Shown piece after piece: positions 1 to 7,980 of a stretch of DNA of 64,000 bases. The translations under genes were made by a program, and so were the position numbers. The notes under the pieces were generated by a model that worked only from the letters and a program-made list of their open reading frames with translations, was not told the DNA's origin and ran no database searches. Within the stretch, counting starts at the first letter, position 1. Each line of letters starts with the position of its first letter. This DNA comes from an uncultured Thermoanaerobaculum sp. (GTDB lineage Bacteria > Acidobacteriota > Thermoanaerobaculia > Thermoanaerobaculales > Thermoanaerobaculaceae): positions 1 to 64,000 of the forward strand of contig CALHAH010000009.1 in NCBI GenBank assembly GCA_937934115.1. Direction: 5' to 3'.

Positions 1-835
1 TGTAGCGTTGGGTGGTGGCGAGGGAGGCGTGCCCTAAGAGCTCTTGAATGGCACGCAAATCCATACCGGCTTCCAAAAGATGGGTGGCAAAGGCGTGGCG
101 GAGGGTGTGCGGGTGGATGCGGTGGACCACCGCCAACTGCCGCACGGCGCGTTCCAAGATGCGGCGCAGCGAACGATCCGAGAGCCTGCGTCCCTGCAGG
201 TTGACGATGAGCGGGTCGCCGTCGTCTTCCTGCACCTTCTGCCGTAGCGTTGCCCGCACCGGGAGGTAGGCGCGCAAGGCTTTTTCCGCTTCCCGACCAA
301 AGGGCACAATGCGCTCTTTTCGCCCTTTACCCAGGACCCTCAGCAACCGGCGGGAGAGGTCCACGTCATCCATGGTAAGGCTCACAAGCTCAGTGGCGCG
401 TAGGCCGCAGCCGTACAAAAGCTCTAAAGCTGCGCGGTCCCGCAAGCCCTGGGGTGTGGTGGGCAAGGCTTCCAGCATTTCCGAAAGCTGCGGCACCGTG
501 GGTACCTCAGGCAAACGCTTGGGGGCCTTAGGGGTGGGCACTACCCGCGCGGGGTTGCTCCCCACCACCCCTTCGCGGGCGAGAAAGCGAAAGTAGGTAC
601 GAAGCGCGGCCAGGGCTCGCTGCAGCGAAGTACGAGCCAGTTCCCGCTCGTGCAAGGAGGCCAAAAACGCGCGCACGGCCGCCGGCATGACGGCTTGCGG
701 TTGGAAAATCCCCAGCTGGCTTTGGCAAAAGGCGATAAACCCTTGCACTTCTCGCAGGTAGGCGCGCAGGGTGTGCGCCGAGTAGTTGCGCTCGTGCTCC
801 AAAAAAGACGCGAAGCTGTCTACGTGCCAAGACAC
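1..835 (-). CDS. xerC: Tyrosine recombinase XerC/XerD family (3' end off window)
   Basis: Site-specific tyrosine recombinase that resolves chromosome dimers at dif by strand exchange. About 278 codons are visible. The N-terminal SAM-like core-binding domain (residues about 5-90, with SFASFLEHERNYSAHTLRAY near the start) is followed by the catalytic domain with GCGLRATELVSL, HPHTLRHAFATHLLEAG and LGHASLATTQRY. The last complete codon at bases 2-4 is the presumed nucleophilic Tyr, so only a short C-terminal tail is missing. The GTG start at 835 is chosen because a TACAAT box lies 6 nt upstream and the protein then begins like other XerC proteins; no Shine-Dalgarno sequence is present. The dprA-topA-trmFO-xerC neighbourhood favours XerC (CodV) over XerD, but the two cannot be separated with certainty. 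Confidence 0.9.
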   Translation of the reverse strand, partial: MSWHVDSFASFLEHERNYSAHTLRAYLREVQGFIAFCQSQLGIFQPQAVMPAAVRAFLASLHERELARTSLQRALAALRTYFRFLAREGVVGSNPARVVPTPKAPKRLPEVPTVPQLSEMLEALPTTPQGLRDRAALELLYGCGLRATELVSLTMDDVDLSRRLLRVLGKGRKERIVPFGREAEKALRAYLPVRATLRQKVQEDDGDPLIVNLQGRRLSDRSLRRILERAVRQLAVVHRIHPHTLRHAFATHLLEAGMDLRAIQELLGHASLATTQRY

Positions 836-841
836 ACAGGA

Positions 842-847
842 ATTGTA
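842..847 (-). promoter_or_regulatory. -10 box (TACAAT) of xerC
   Basis: TACAAT on the minus strand ends 6 nt before the GTG start of the recombinase, so transcription would begin at or next to the start codon. No convincing -35 hexamer was found. Confidence 0.45.
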
Positions 848-1021
848 GTGTGCGGCTTTCGCTCTTACCAAGCTTTTGCGCAGCGCCACCTTTCCTGCCC
901 TGGAGGCTTTTGTGGCGACAAGCTCCCCGTAACCGCCAACTGCAAAAAAGGTGGAACGCCTACGCAAAAAGAAGCCACAGTTGCTGCGTTGTGCAAAAAA
1001 ACGTCCCCTTCGCCAACGCCT

Positions 1022-1624
1022 TTATTTTGCAGAGCTGTCGTCCTCGGGAGCCAGGAAACCCTGGGCTTGGGCTTCGGCCACCAGCTTTTGCACCATTTCC
1101 CACAGGGCCGGGCTTCCTTCGGCGACCTCGGCGTTTCGCGAGAGAACTTGACTGGCCCGCACCCCGTGCTCTTGCCAGGAGCGGCCGCAGGTAGCCACGT
1201 TCAGGAGCACCGGCAGCAGGCGGTCGAGGCTGCGGGCAAAGCGAGCTTCGGGGCTTTGGCCGTCCACAAATGCGTCCCAAAGCTGGCGCCAATGCTGGCG
1301 TTGCTCCGGGGGAAGCTGGGCAAAGAGCGTGTCGGCCGCCTGTCTTTCCTTTTCTTCTTGCTGCCGCCGGGCTTTTTCATCGTAAACGTAGGTGTCGCCC
1401 GCTTCGATTTCCACCACGTCGTGAATGAGCAGCATTTCCAAGACCTCGGGGAGGTTAACCGGCTGGGCGGCATGCTCAGCCAGGAGCAGGGCGGCTACCG
1501 CCACGTGCCAGGAGTGCTCGGCGCTGTTTTCGCGCCGTCCTGCTAAGGTGTAGCTTTGCCGCTGCACCTCCTTGAGGCGATCCAGGGTCAGCAAGAAGGC
1601 GAGCTGGGTTTTTAGGCGGTCCAT
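1022..1624 (-). CDS. HD-domain hydrolase, YfbR/HDDC2-like 5'-deoxynucleotidase
   Basis: A 200-residue soluble HD-superfamily metal-dependent phosphohydrolase. The ligand pattern is visible: His37 in RRENSAEHSWH, the His68-Asp69 pair in LLIHDVVEIEAGD, and a later Asp in the helix containing RSLDRLLPVL. This arrangement matches the YfbR/HDDC2 group, which removes phosphate from deoxynucleoside 5'-monophosphates; that substrate is inferred from the family. The ATG at 1624 overlaps the 3' end of trmFO by 13 bp, so the two are probably translated from one message. An in-frame upstream start would lengthen the overlap and adds no family-like sequence. In related genomes xerC usually follows trmFO directly, so this gene looks like an addition to the cluster. 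Confidence 0.75.
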   Translation of the reverse strand: MDRLKTQLAFLLTLDRLKEVQRQSYTLAGRRENSAEHSWHVAVAALLLAEHAAQPVNLPEVLEMLLIHDVVEIEAGDTYVYDEKARRQQEEKERQAADTLFAQLPPEQRQHWRQLWDAFVDGQSPEARFARSLDRLLPVLLNVATCGRSWQEHGVRASQVLSRNAEVAEGSPALWEMVQKLVAEAQAQGFLAPEDDSSAK

Positions 1625-2988
1625 GCCGTGACCTGAGCCGTGGAAAACGCTGGGCGGGGGGTGGGCACCGGCAGCGTATGTCGCCAAGAAACAATGGATG
1701 CCAAGGCGACCTCACCAGCCCGGCGCCGACGCTGGGTTTTTTCCTTGGGAAGCGCCACCGGCGGGTCGGTCATGAGCCCCCAGGAAGCGTTGGCAGGTTG
1801 AAAGCGCCGGGGGTCCCGCCCTGTAAGGTGGCGGATGAGGCCACCGTGGGCGGTCCACGGCGGGGGCGGCGGCAGCTGGACCCCGCCGAGAGCCGCCAGG
1901 GTGAAAAGGGCGGCCAGCAAGCCGGTGGCCGCCGATTCCACGTACCCCTCCACGCCGGTGATTTGCCCCGCCAACCGCACCCCCGGGAGCACGCGCAGCT
2001 CCAGGGTAGCGGTGAGGAACTGGGGGGCGCAGAGGAAGGTGTTGCGGTGGATCATGCCAAAACGCACGAAGCGGGCGTTTTCTAGCCCGGGAATGAGGCG
2101 AAAAACGTGCTTTTGTGCGGGGATGGTCATGCGGGTTTGAAAGCCCACGAGGTTGTAATGCTCGCCGGCTAAATCGTCCTGGCGGAGCTGCACCACAGCG
2201 TAAGGGGGTCTTTCTGTCCTCGGGTCTACCAAACCCACCGGCTTCATGGGTCCGAAGCGAAGCGTTTCCACGCCCCGCTCGGCCATCACCTCGATGGGCA
2301 GGCACCCTTCGAAGTAGGGGATTTGTTCCTCAAAGGGCTTAAGCGGCACTTTTTCCGCAGCCAGCAGCGCAGCTACGAACTGCTCGTACTGCTCGCGGTT
2401 GAGTGGGGCGTTGAGGTAGTCCTCACCACTGCCCTTGCCGTAACGAGAGGCGCGGAAGAGCTTGCTCATGTCTAGGGAATCAGCGGCTACCACGGGGGCA
2501 ATGGCGTCGAAAAAGCTCAAGGATCCCTGGCCCAAGAGGTCCACCAAAGCTTGGTGCAAGGCCTCCGAGGTGAGGGGACCGGTGGCCACAATAGCGGGGG
2601 GCGGCGGCAGCTGGGTGATTTCCTGCCGAACCACGGTAATGCGCGGGTGTTGTTCCAGCGTTTGCGTGATCGTACGGGAAAACCCCTCTCGGTCCACGGC
2701 CAAAGCGTCTCCCGCTGGCAGGCGGTGAGCGCGAGCACAAGCGAGAACGAGGGAGCCCAACGCTTCCATTTCCCGCTTTAAAAGCCCCACCGCGTTTTCG
2801 GGGTTGTCGGAGCGCAAGGAGTTGGAACACACCAGCTCCGCCAGGCGGTCTGTGCGATGCGCTGGGGTGGGCTTTTCCGGGCGCATTTCGTAGAGGACTA
2901 CCGAAACCCCAGCTTCTGCCAGCTGCCAGGCGGCTTCGCACCCTGCTAGGCCACCTCCTACGACCGTGACGGTGGGTTGCAGGCTCAC
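1612..2988 (-). CDS. trmFO: Folate/FAD-dependent tRNA m5U54 methyltransferase TrmFO
   Basis: Methylates U54 in the T-loop of tRNA using methylene-tetrahydrofolate and FADH2. The 458-residue protein starts with a dinucleotide-binding motif (VTVVGGGLAGCEAAWQLAE, residues 7-25). It carries the family signature CSNSLRSDNPENAVGLLKRE with Cys54, and EGCLPIEVMAERG with Cys229; these correspond to the two catalytic cysteines of the Bacillus enzyme. A third, usually conserved NCP motif reads NAP here (residue 194). The GTG start at 2988 overlaps the TGA of topA (GTGA) behind a GAGGA sequence, indicating translational coupling. The length is slightly above the usual 435-450 residues because of a basic, poorly conserved C-terminal tail. 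Confidence 0.95.
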   Translation of the reverse strand: MSLQPTVTVVGGGLAGCEAAWQLAEAGVSVVLYEMRPEKPTPAHRTDRLAELVCSNSLRSDNPENAVGLLKREMEALGSLVLACARAHRLPAGDALAVDREGFSRTITQTLEQHPRITVVRQEITQLPPPPAIVATGPLTSEALHQALVDLLGQGSLSFFDAIAPVVAADSLDMSKLFRASRYGKGSGEDYLNAPLNREQYEQFVAALLAAEKVPLKPFEEQIPYFEGCLPIEVMAERGVETLRFGPMKPVGLVDPRTERPPYAVVQLRQDDLAGEHYNLVGFQTRMTIPAQKHVFRLIPGLENARFVRFGMIHRNTFLCAPQFLTATLELRVLPGVRLAGQITGVEGYVESAATGLLAALFTLAALGGVQLPPPPPWTAHGGLIRHLTGRDPRRFQPANASWGLMTDPPVALPKEKTQRRRRAGEVALASIVSWRHTLPVPTPRPAFSTAQVTAWTA

Positions 2989-5237
2989 CCAGTCTCCTCG
3001 GGGCTTGCTGTGTGACCGCACGTTTTTTGCGCACACTGCAGGTATACGCCCCGCCGCACCGATTTTTTCTCCAACATGAAAGGTGCCCCACAGGCAGGGC
3101 AGGTGTGGTTCACCGGCTTGGCGGGAAGCGTAAAGGTGCAGGCTGGGTAGCGGCTGCACCCCCAAAAGGAGCGACCACGCTTGGATCTCTTTTCCACCAG
3201 CTCCCCCTCGCCGCACTGGGGACAGCGCACCCCCGACGGGGTGTTGGGCGAGGCGGTCTTGGCGGCAATCCTTTGCGTCCCCTTGCACTCTGGGTAGCGA
3301 GTGCACGCCCAAAAGGGACCGAAGCGGGAGCGCTTTTTGACCATGGCTGCGCCACACAGGGGGCAGCTTGGCGGCGCCTCGCCGGTAGCGTCAGGCTCGC
3401 GCGTGGTTTTGCAGGTGGGGTAGTTGCTGCAGGCCAGGTACTCCCCAAAGCGGCCAAAGCGCAATACCATGGGGGCACCGCAGGTGCGACAGGTTTGATC
3501 CGTGGCCACTCCCGCTTTGGCGTCCTCCATAGCGTGCTTTGCCTTCTCCAGGTCCCGCTGAAAAGCTCGCCAGAAGCTGGCGATGGCTTCCCGCCAGGGC
3601 TTTTCACCTTCGGCGATGGCGTCCAGCTCCTCTTCTAAGCGGGCGGTGTACTTTTCGTTGATGAGGTCGCCAAAACTTTGGGTTAAGAGCCGCGTTACCA
3701 ACTTGCCCAGCTCCGTGGGGATGAACGTGCCCTTGTCCTTAACCACGTAGTTGCGGTCGGAAAGCGTGGCGATGATTTGCGCGTACGTGGAGGGGCGGCC
3801 AATGCCGTTTTCTTCCAGGGCTTTGACCAAGCTGGACTCGGTGTAGCGGAAAGGGGGTTGGGTGAACTTCTGTTCGCTCTTAAGTTCCACAAGCTGTAGT
3901 TCTTGGCCTTCTTCCACGGGAGGCAGCTTGGCAGTCTTTTGCTCGTCCTCGTCGCTTGTCTCTGTGGTTTCTTGCTCCTCGCGGTACACGCGCAAAAACC
4001 CAGGCTCCACCTCCACCTCACCTTTGGCTTTAAAACCGTATGGCCCGGCTTCCACCAGTACTTCGGTGACATCAAACACCGCGGGCTTCATTTGCGAAGC
4101 CACGAAGCGTTGCCAAACCAGGGTGTAGAGCTTCAGTTCGTCTGGAGAAAGGAAAGCCTTCACGCTTTCCGGGGTGCGGGTAACATCGGTGGGGCGAATG
4201 GCTTCGTGGGCGTCTTGCGCTGCCTGACGGTTCTTGTAGGCGTTGGGCTTTTCCGGCAGGAGGTGGGGGCTGAACGCTTGCGCAATGAAGGCCCGGGCAG
4301 CTTCCACGGCCTCCTGCGCCACCCGCACCGAGTCTGTGCGCATGTAGGTGATGAGGCCCACCCGTTCCCCACCCAGGTCCACCCCTTCGTAAAGCCTCTG
4401 GGCAATTTGCATGGTCTTGCGCACGGGAAAGCGGAAGCGCTGGTAGGCTGCCTGCTGCAGCTTGGCGGTGACGAAAGGGGGTGGGGCGTGCTGTTGGCGA
4501 CGCTTGCGGGTGACCTTGGTCACGCGGAAGGGCAGGGTTTTGAGCTCCTCGCTTACCGCTTGAGCGGTAGCAGCATCGGTCACTTTGAACTTCTTTCCCC
4601 CTTTGAGGGCCAAGCGGGCCGCAAAGTCCGGTGGTAACGTTCCCCGCAGCCAAGCGTCCAGGTGCCAGTACTCCTCCGGCACAAACGCCGCAATTTCCGC
4701 TTCGCGATCGCAAATCATCTTGAGGGCTACCGACTGCACCCGCCCCGCGGAAAGGCCACGCTTCACCTTTTCCCAAAGCAAAGGCGAAAGCGTGTACCCC
4801 ACCAGCCGGTCCAGCACCCGACGCGCCTTTTGCGAGTCCACCAAATGGGGATCCAAGTCCCGAGGGTGGGCGAGGGCCTTTTGCACGCCTTGTTTGGTGA
4901 TTTCATGGAAAAGGACCCGCTCCACCGGTTTGCGGGTGCTCTTTAACAGCTCGGCCACGTGCCAGCCAATGGCTTCTCCCTCGCGGTCGGGGTCGGTGGC
5001 CAGCAAGATCTTTTCCGCCTCCCGGGCGGCCTTTTGCAGCTCAGTGACCACCGCTCTCTTGCCCGGGAGCACCTCGTAGTGCGGCTCAAACCCCCTTTCC
5101 AAGTCAATTCCCAGCTCGTTCTTGGGCAGGTCGCGCACGTGTCCCACCGACGCTACCACCCGGAACTCTTTTCCCAGGTAGCGGCTCAAGGTACGGGCCT
5201 TGGCTGGGGACTCCACGATGAGGAGCTTCTCGCCCAC
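2985..5237 (-). CDS. topA: DNA topoisomerase I (type IA)
   Basis: Relaxes negative supercoils through a transient 5'-phosphotyrosine link. The Toprim domain occupies residues 1-120, with the N-terminal Glu of MGEKLLIVESPAKA and the acidic TDPDREGEAI (81-90). The active-site Tyr is Tyr298 in GLITYMRTDS. The C-terminal 170 residues hold four Cys4 zinc ribbons, beginning CRTCGAPM, CPLCGAAM, CPQCGEGE and CPACGAPF. At 750 residues it is a typical full-length enzyme. It is the first gene of a tightly packed topA-trmFO-HD unit; dprA lies upstream on the same strand but is separated by a lipoprotein gene of opposite direction. Confidence 0.97.
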   Translation of the reverse strand: MGEKLLIVESPAKARTLSRYLGKEFRVVASVGHVRDLPKNELGIDLERGFEPHYEVLPGKRAVVTELQKAAREAEKILLATDPDREGEAIGWHVAELLKSTRKPVERVLFHEITKQGVQKALAHPRDLDPHLVDSQKARRVLDRLVGYTLSPLLWEKVKRGLSAGRVQSVALKMICDREAEIAAFVPEEYWHLDAWLRGTLPPDFAARLALKGGKKFKVTDAATAQAVSEELKTLPFRVTKVTRKRRQQHAPPPFVTAKLQQAAYQRFRFPVRKTMQIAQRLYEGVDLGGERVGLITYMRTDSVRVAQEAVEAARAFIAQAFSPHLLPEKPNAYKNRQAAQDAHEAIRPTDVTRTPESVKAFLSPDELKLYTLVWQRFVASQMKPAVFDVTEVLVEAGPYGFKAKGEVEVEPGFLRVYREEQETTETSDEDEQKTAKLPPVEEGQELQLVELKSEQKFTQPPFRYTESSLVKALEENGIGRPSTYAQIIATLSDRNYVVKDKGTFIPTELGKLVTRLLTQSFGDLINEKYTARLEEELDAIAEGEKPWREAIASFWRAFQRDLEKAKHAMEDAKAGVATDQTCRTCGAPMVLRFGRFGEYLACSNYPTCKTTREPDATGEAPPSCPLCGAAMVKKRSRFGPFWACTRYPECKGTQRIAAKTASPNTPSGVRCPQCGEGELVEKRSKRGRSFWGCSRYPACTFTLPAKPVNHTCPACGAPFMLEKKSVRRGVYLQCAQKTCGHTASPEETG

Positions 5238-5312
5238 GTTCCCTCCGCGCGCACTTTACCAAGACCTGTCAAGGGAGGGACTACAATGGCTTTGACGCAT
5301 TTGGGGGAAACC

Positions 5313-5891
5313 ATGAAGAAGCTCGCGCTTACCGTGCTTTTGACCGTCGGGTTTTACGGTTGCAGCACCGGCGTGCCCACCGGCGTGCCGGGGCTGGAAA
5401 AAGTGGGGGCCACGGTTTTACGGTACCGGGGACCGGAGGTAGAGCTGGCGTTGGGCTACCGCTTTGCCACCTTAAGCCTGGGGGAGGAGTGGCTCCTGCT
5501 GGACGTGGCCATTACGGCGGCGCCGGGAAAAGTGGTGGAGGTAAAGCGTGAGGGGGTTTTTGTGCTCACGCCCCAAGGGGAGCGCCTGCCGCTGGCTAGC
5601 CAGGAGCAGTTTGCTTCTTCTTACGCGTCTTTAGGGCCAACCTTACGCCGAGCCGCTTTGGCGGCTGATCCCCTCGGCTACTTCAACCGAGATATTCAGT
5701 GCTCTTTGGGGTTTTTTGCGGCACCGGGGGAGGCGCTCGTTTACCCCTCGGTGCACCTGGATGACCGCCGGGTGTGCGAGGGGAGGCTTTACTTTCTGGT
5801 GCCCGGAGGAGTTCAGCCTGGCCGCTGGACTTTGGGCATCGACCTGGAGGAAACGCACGTTCGGGTGCCTTTTCAGTTGGAAGCGCGTTAA
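5313..5891 (+). CDS. Putative lipoprotein of unknown function
   Basis: I do not recognise this 192-residue protein. It begins MKKLALTVLLTVGFYGCS, a lipoprotein signal with the lipobox Cys at residue 17, so it is probably lipid-anchored in the envelope. The mature part is beta-rich, with alternating hydrophobic strands and two later cysteines (IQCSLGF and RRVCEGR) that could form a disulfide. The ATG at 5313 is preferred over an in-frame ATG at 5286 because GGGGGA lies just upstream and the earlier ATG overlaps the likely -10 box TACAAT. It is convergent with dprA, and both stop codons share one TTAA. It interrupts the usual dprA-topA order. Confidence 0.8.
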   Translation: MKKLALTVLLTVGFYGCSTGVPTGVPGLEKVGATVLRYRGPEVELALGYRFATLSLGEEWLLLDVAITAAPGKVVEVKREGVFVLTPQGERLPLASQEQFASSYASLGPTLRRAALAADPLGYFNRDIQCSLGFFAAPGEALVYPSVHLDDRRVCEGRLYFLVPGGVQPGRWTLGIDLEETHVRVPFQLEAR

Positions 5892-6877
5892 GCCCTGCGG
5901 AAGCGGCCGTCGGGCTCTCGGAGGAGCTTGCCTCCCAGCTCCAGGGAGGTGAGTTCCGGCAGAAGCTCGGGCACGGGCTTGCCGCAGCGGGCTGCAAGCT
6001 CGTCCACGGTGAGAGCCTCGCCTTGGGCAAAGAAGCGCAAAAGCCCGCGCGGCTCCCCTCCCACCATGGGCGGCTTGGCGGCCCCCTTTGCCCCTAGCGC
6101 ATCCAAAACATCTTGGGCGCCCAGCACGGGAGCGGCCCCGGCGCGCAGCAAAGCGTTGGGGCCAGCGGAAAGCGGGGAAAACACCGAGCCGGGCACGGCC
6201 ATGACTTCCCGCCCCTCCTCTAGCGCGAGCTTTGCGGAGAGCAAGGCCCCCGAGCGCTGGTCAGCTTCCACCACCACCAGGATTTGGGAAAGTCCAGCAA
6301 TGAGCCGGTTGCGTTCGGGAAAGTTCTCGCGGCGCGGAGGGGTGCCTGGGGGGTACTCGGTGACGATGCCACCCTGTTCGCCAATGGCCGTTGCTAGGTC
6401 CTGGTGTTCAGGGGGGTAAACCCGGTCGCAGCCACTGCCCCAAACCGCCACGGTCAGGCCACCACCTTCGAGAGCACCGCGGTGTGCCGCCGCATCCACA
6501 CCTCTGGCCATCCCGGAAACCACCCACACCCCGGCTTGGGCCAATTCTCGTCCCAAGTAGCGGGCGACTTCTTTACCGTAAGCCGAGGCGCGACGTGAGC
6601 CCACAATGGCCACGGTGGGCCCGTTGGGCCAGCGTCCCTTGAGGAAAAGCCCTAAAGGCGCGTCGCAAAGGGCACGCAACGTTTCCGGGAAGGAGGGTTC
6701 AAACGCTGGGTACCAGGTGAACCCCGCGCGGGCGGCTTTTGCCAAGGCTTGCTGGGCTTGCGCTACGAGCTCCGGTTTTGGGCTTTCGCGCTGTTCTATG
6801 CGTTGCCGTGCTTCTTCCCGTCCCCGGCGCCCCACGGCGGGTAAAGACCACGCCAACGCCCACAGAGAATCATCCAT
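5888..6877 (-). CDS. dprA: DNA processing protein DprA/Smf
   Basis: Binds incoming single-stranded DNA and loads RecA during natural transformation. The Rossmann-like core (residues about 90-290) contains VAIVGSRRASAYGKEVARYL, VVSGMARGVDAAAHRGAL, GSGCDRVYPPEH, ENFPERNRLIAGLS and the VVEADQRSGALLSAK segment typical of the family. The C-terminal 50 residues (FFAQGEALTVDELAARCG onward) form the winged-helix DprA/WH domain. The ATG at 6877 is used; an in-frame TTG at 6886 lies 5 nt after a TATGAT box and could instead be a leaderless start. The promoter region is shared with the divergent TPR lipoprotein operon. No other competence gene is visible in the window. Confidence 0.93.
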   Translation of the reverse strand: MDDSLWALAWSLPAVGRRGREEARQRIEQRESPKPELVAQAQQALAKAARAGFTWYPAFEPSFPETLRALCDAPLGLFLKGRWPNGPTVAIVGSRRASAYGKEVARYLGRELAQAGVWVVSGMARGVDAAAHRGALEGGGLTVAVWGSGCDRVYPPEHQDLATAIGEQGGIVTEYPPGTPPRRENFPERNRLIAGLSQILVVVEADQRSGALLSAKLALEEGREVMAVPGSVFSPLSAGPNALLRAGAAPVLGAQDVLDALGAKGAAKPPMVGGEPRGLLRFFAQGEALTVDELAARCGKPVPELLPELTSLELGGKLLREPDGRFRRA

Positions 6878-6887
6878 GGCCCTCAAG

Positions 6888-6900
6888 GGTTATCATAACC
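6888..6900. promoter_or_regulatory. Overlapping divergent -10 boxes between dprA and the TPR operon
   Basis: The near-palindrome GGTTATCATAACC supplies TATCAT on the plus strand and TATGAT on the minus strand. The divergent genes therefore appear to use the same few bases as their -10 elements and probably compete for polymerase. No good -35 is visible for either direction. Confidence 0.45.
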
Positions 6901-6923
6901 GTGGCATCGTGTGGGGGACGGGT

Positions 6924-7298
6924 ATGAGGCGGGCGGCACTGTTCGGGGTGGTGGTTGTGATCCTCGCTTCTTGCGCCAGTCAGCAAGGCGCGATGGCGGC
7001 GCGGGAGCAAATGCGCCAAGGAGTAGAGGCAGCATTGGCCGGCTTGTGGCAGGAGGCGGCCTTTCGTTTTGAGCGGGCGCGGGCTATGGGCGGAGAAAGC
7101 CCGGAGCTTTTGAACAACTTGGCAGTGGCCTACGAAGCCTTGGGCCGTTACGAGGAGGCACTGGCCACCTACAAACGAGCCCTGGAGCTTTCGCCGCACA
7201 ACTCCCGCATCCGCCGGAATTACGCCCGCTTTGCGGAGTTTTACGCTTCCTACATCCGCGGGATTCGGCCCAAAGGGGGGGACGATGCGAGGCTTTAG
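6924..7298 (+). CDS. TPR-containing lipoprotein
   Basis: A 124-residue protein with a lipoprotein signal (MRRAALFGVVVVILASCAS, lipobox Cys at 17) and then two to three tetratricopeptide helices, e.g. SPELLNNLAVAYEALGRYEE and ALATYKRALELSPHNSRIRR. Such small TPR lipoproteins usually act as adaptors in envelope complexes; here the partners would be the two genes that follow. The ATG has a GGGGGACGGG ribosome-binding region upstream. Its last 14 bp overlap the next gene, so the two are translationally linked. Confidence 0.85.
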   Translation: MRRAALFGVVVVILASCASQQGAMAAREQMRQGVEAALAGLWQEAAFRFERARAMGGESPELLNNLAVAYEALGRYEEALATYKRALELSPHNSRIRRNYARFAEFYASYIRGIRPKGGDDARL

Positions 7299-7971
7299 GT
7301 GGGTATGGGGGCTGGTGGTGCCGGCTGTGGCCGTGGCCGGGGTACGAGAAGTGGAAATCTCCTTACCGGTGCGACCCAAGCTTTTGCTCACCGGCCACGA
7401 AAGGGTGTACCTCGGTCCCTTCATTCGTGAATCGCCAAAAGCCGATGTACCGCAGCAGAAGCTGGGCTTTGACGTGACCCAGGAGTTCGAGCGTTACTTG
7501 CGGCGACTTTTGCGGCGGGAATCCAAGCTCCAGCTTTTGCCACCGGTGGAGGGTTTGCGTGCCCCCGGGGGGGACGCTCTCTCCCTGGCGCGCGCTACCC
7601 AGTTTTGGCGGGAGCTAGGCTCGCAAACAGGAGCGGATCTCATCGTGGCGGGAAGCGTCGACTTCCAAGTTCAGGACCGCTCTGGGTACAAAACCGAGGA
7701 GTACGTTTCGCCCATTGACGGGCGCACGTACTACCGCCAAGTATTGGTGGAGCAGACCGGGTTTTCCTACGACATCCTGCTACAGGTGTTCGACGGACGA
7801 ACCGGGTCCCTGCTTTTGGAGCAACCCCTTAAGGATTTCCAGGAGCGGGCAGAGCGCAGTTTTGACGAGTTTGTTGGCATGTTCTCTAACCTTTACGCCT
7901 TGGAGAACCAGCTTATTGGCATTTTTGTCCCACGTACCGTAAAGAGCAAACGCATCTTGTTTACCGAGTAG
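7285..7971 (+). CDS. Secreted protein of unknown function
   Basis: I do not recognise this 228-residue protein. It starts with a signal peptide (MRGFRWVWGLVVPAVAVAG, cleavage about residue 19). The rest reads as a periplasmic alpha/beta domain: FDVTQEFERYLRRLLRRESK, then a GADLIVAGSVDFQVQD strand pair and TGFSYDILLQVFDGRTGSLL. This resembles proteins that bind or assemble at the outer membrane (compare CsgG- or DUF-type domains that begin from a conserved 'GADLIVAGSV' strand). That comparison is structural impression only. It sits between the TPR lipoprotein and the barrel protein, 9 bp from the latter, preceded by GGGGGG as ribosome-binding site. Confidence 0.75.
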   Translation: MRGFRWVWGLVVPAVAVAGVREVEISLPVRPKLLLTGHERVYLGPFIRESPKADVPQQKLGFDVTQEFERYLRRLLRRESKLQLLPPVEGLRAPGGDALSLARATQFWRELGSQTGADLIVAGSVDFQVQDRSGYKTEEYVSPIDGRTYYRQVLVEQTGFSYDILLQVFDGRTGSLLLEQPLKDFQERAERSFDEFVGMFSNLYALENQLIGIFVPRTVKSKRILFTE

Positions 7972-7980
7972 GGGGCGATT

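Noticed and set aside
34-309. Open frames on either strand inside the recombinase
   Set aside because: They are shadows of the xerC reading frame, which has the full tyrosine-recombinase motifs; base 1 cuts the gene, so no stop is visible.
650-1546. A 298-codon plus-strand frame
   Set aside because: It lies antisense to xerC and the HD hydrolase, has no family motif, and its residue composition is typical of a shadow frame.
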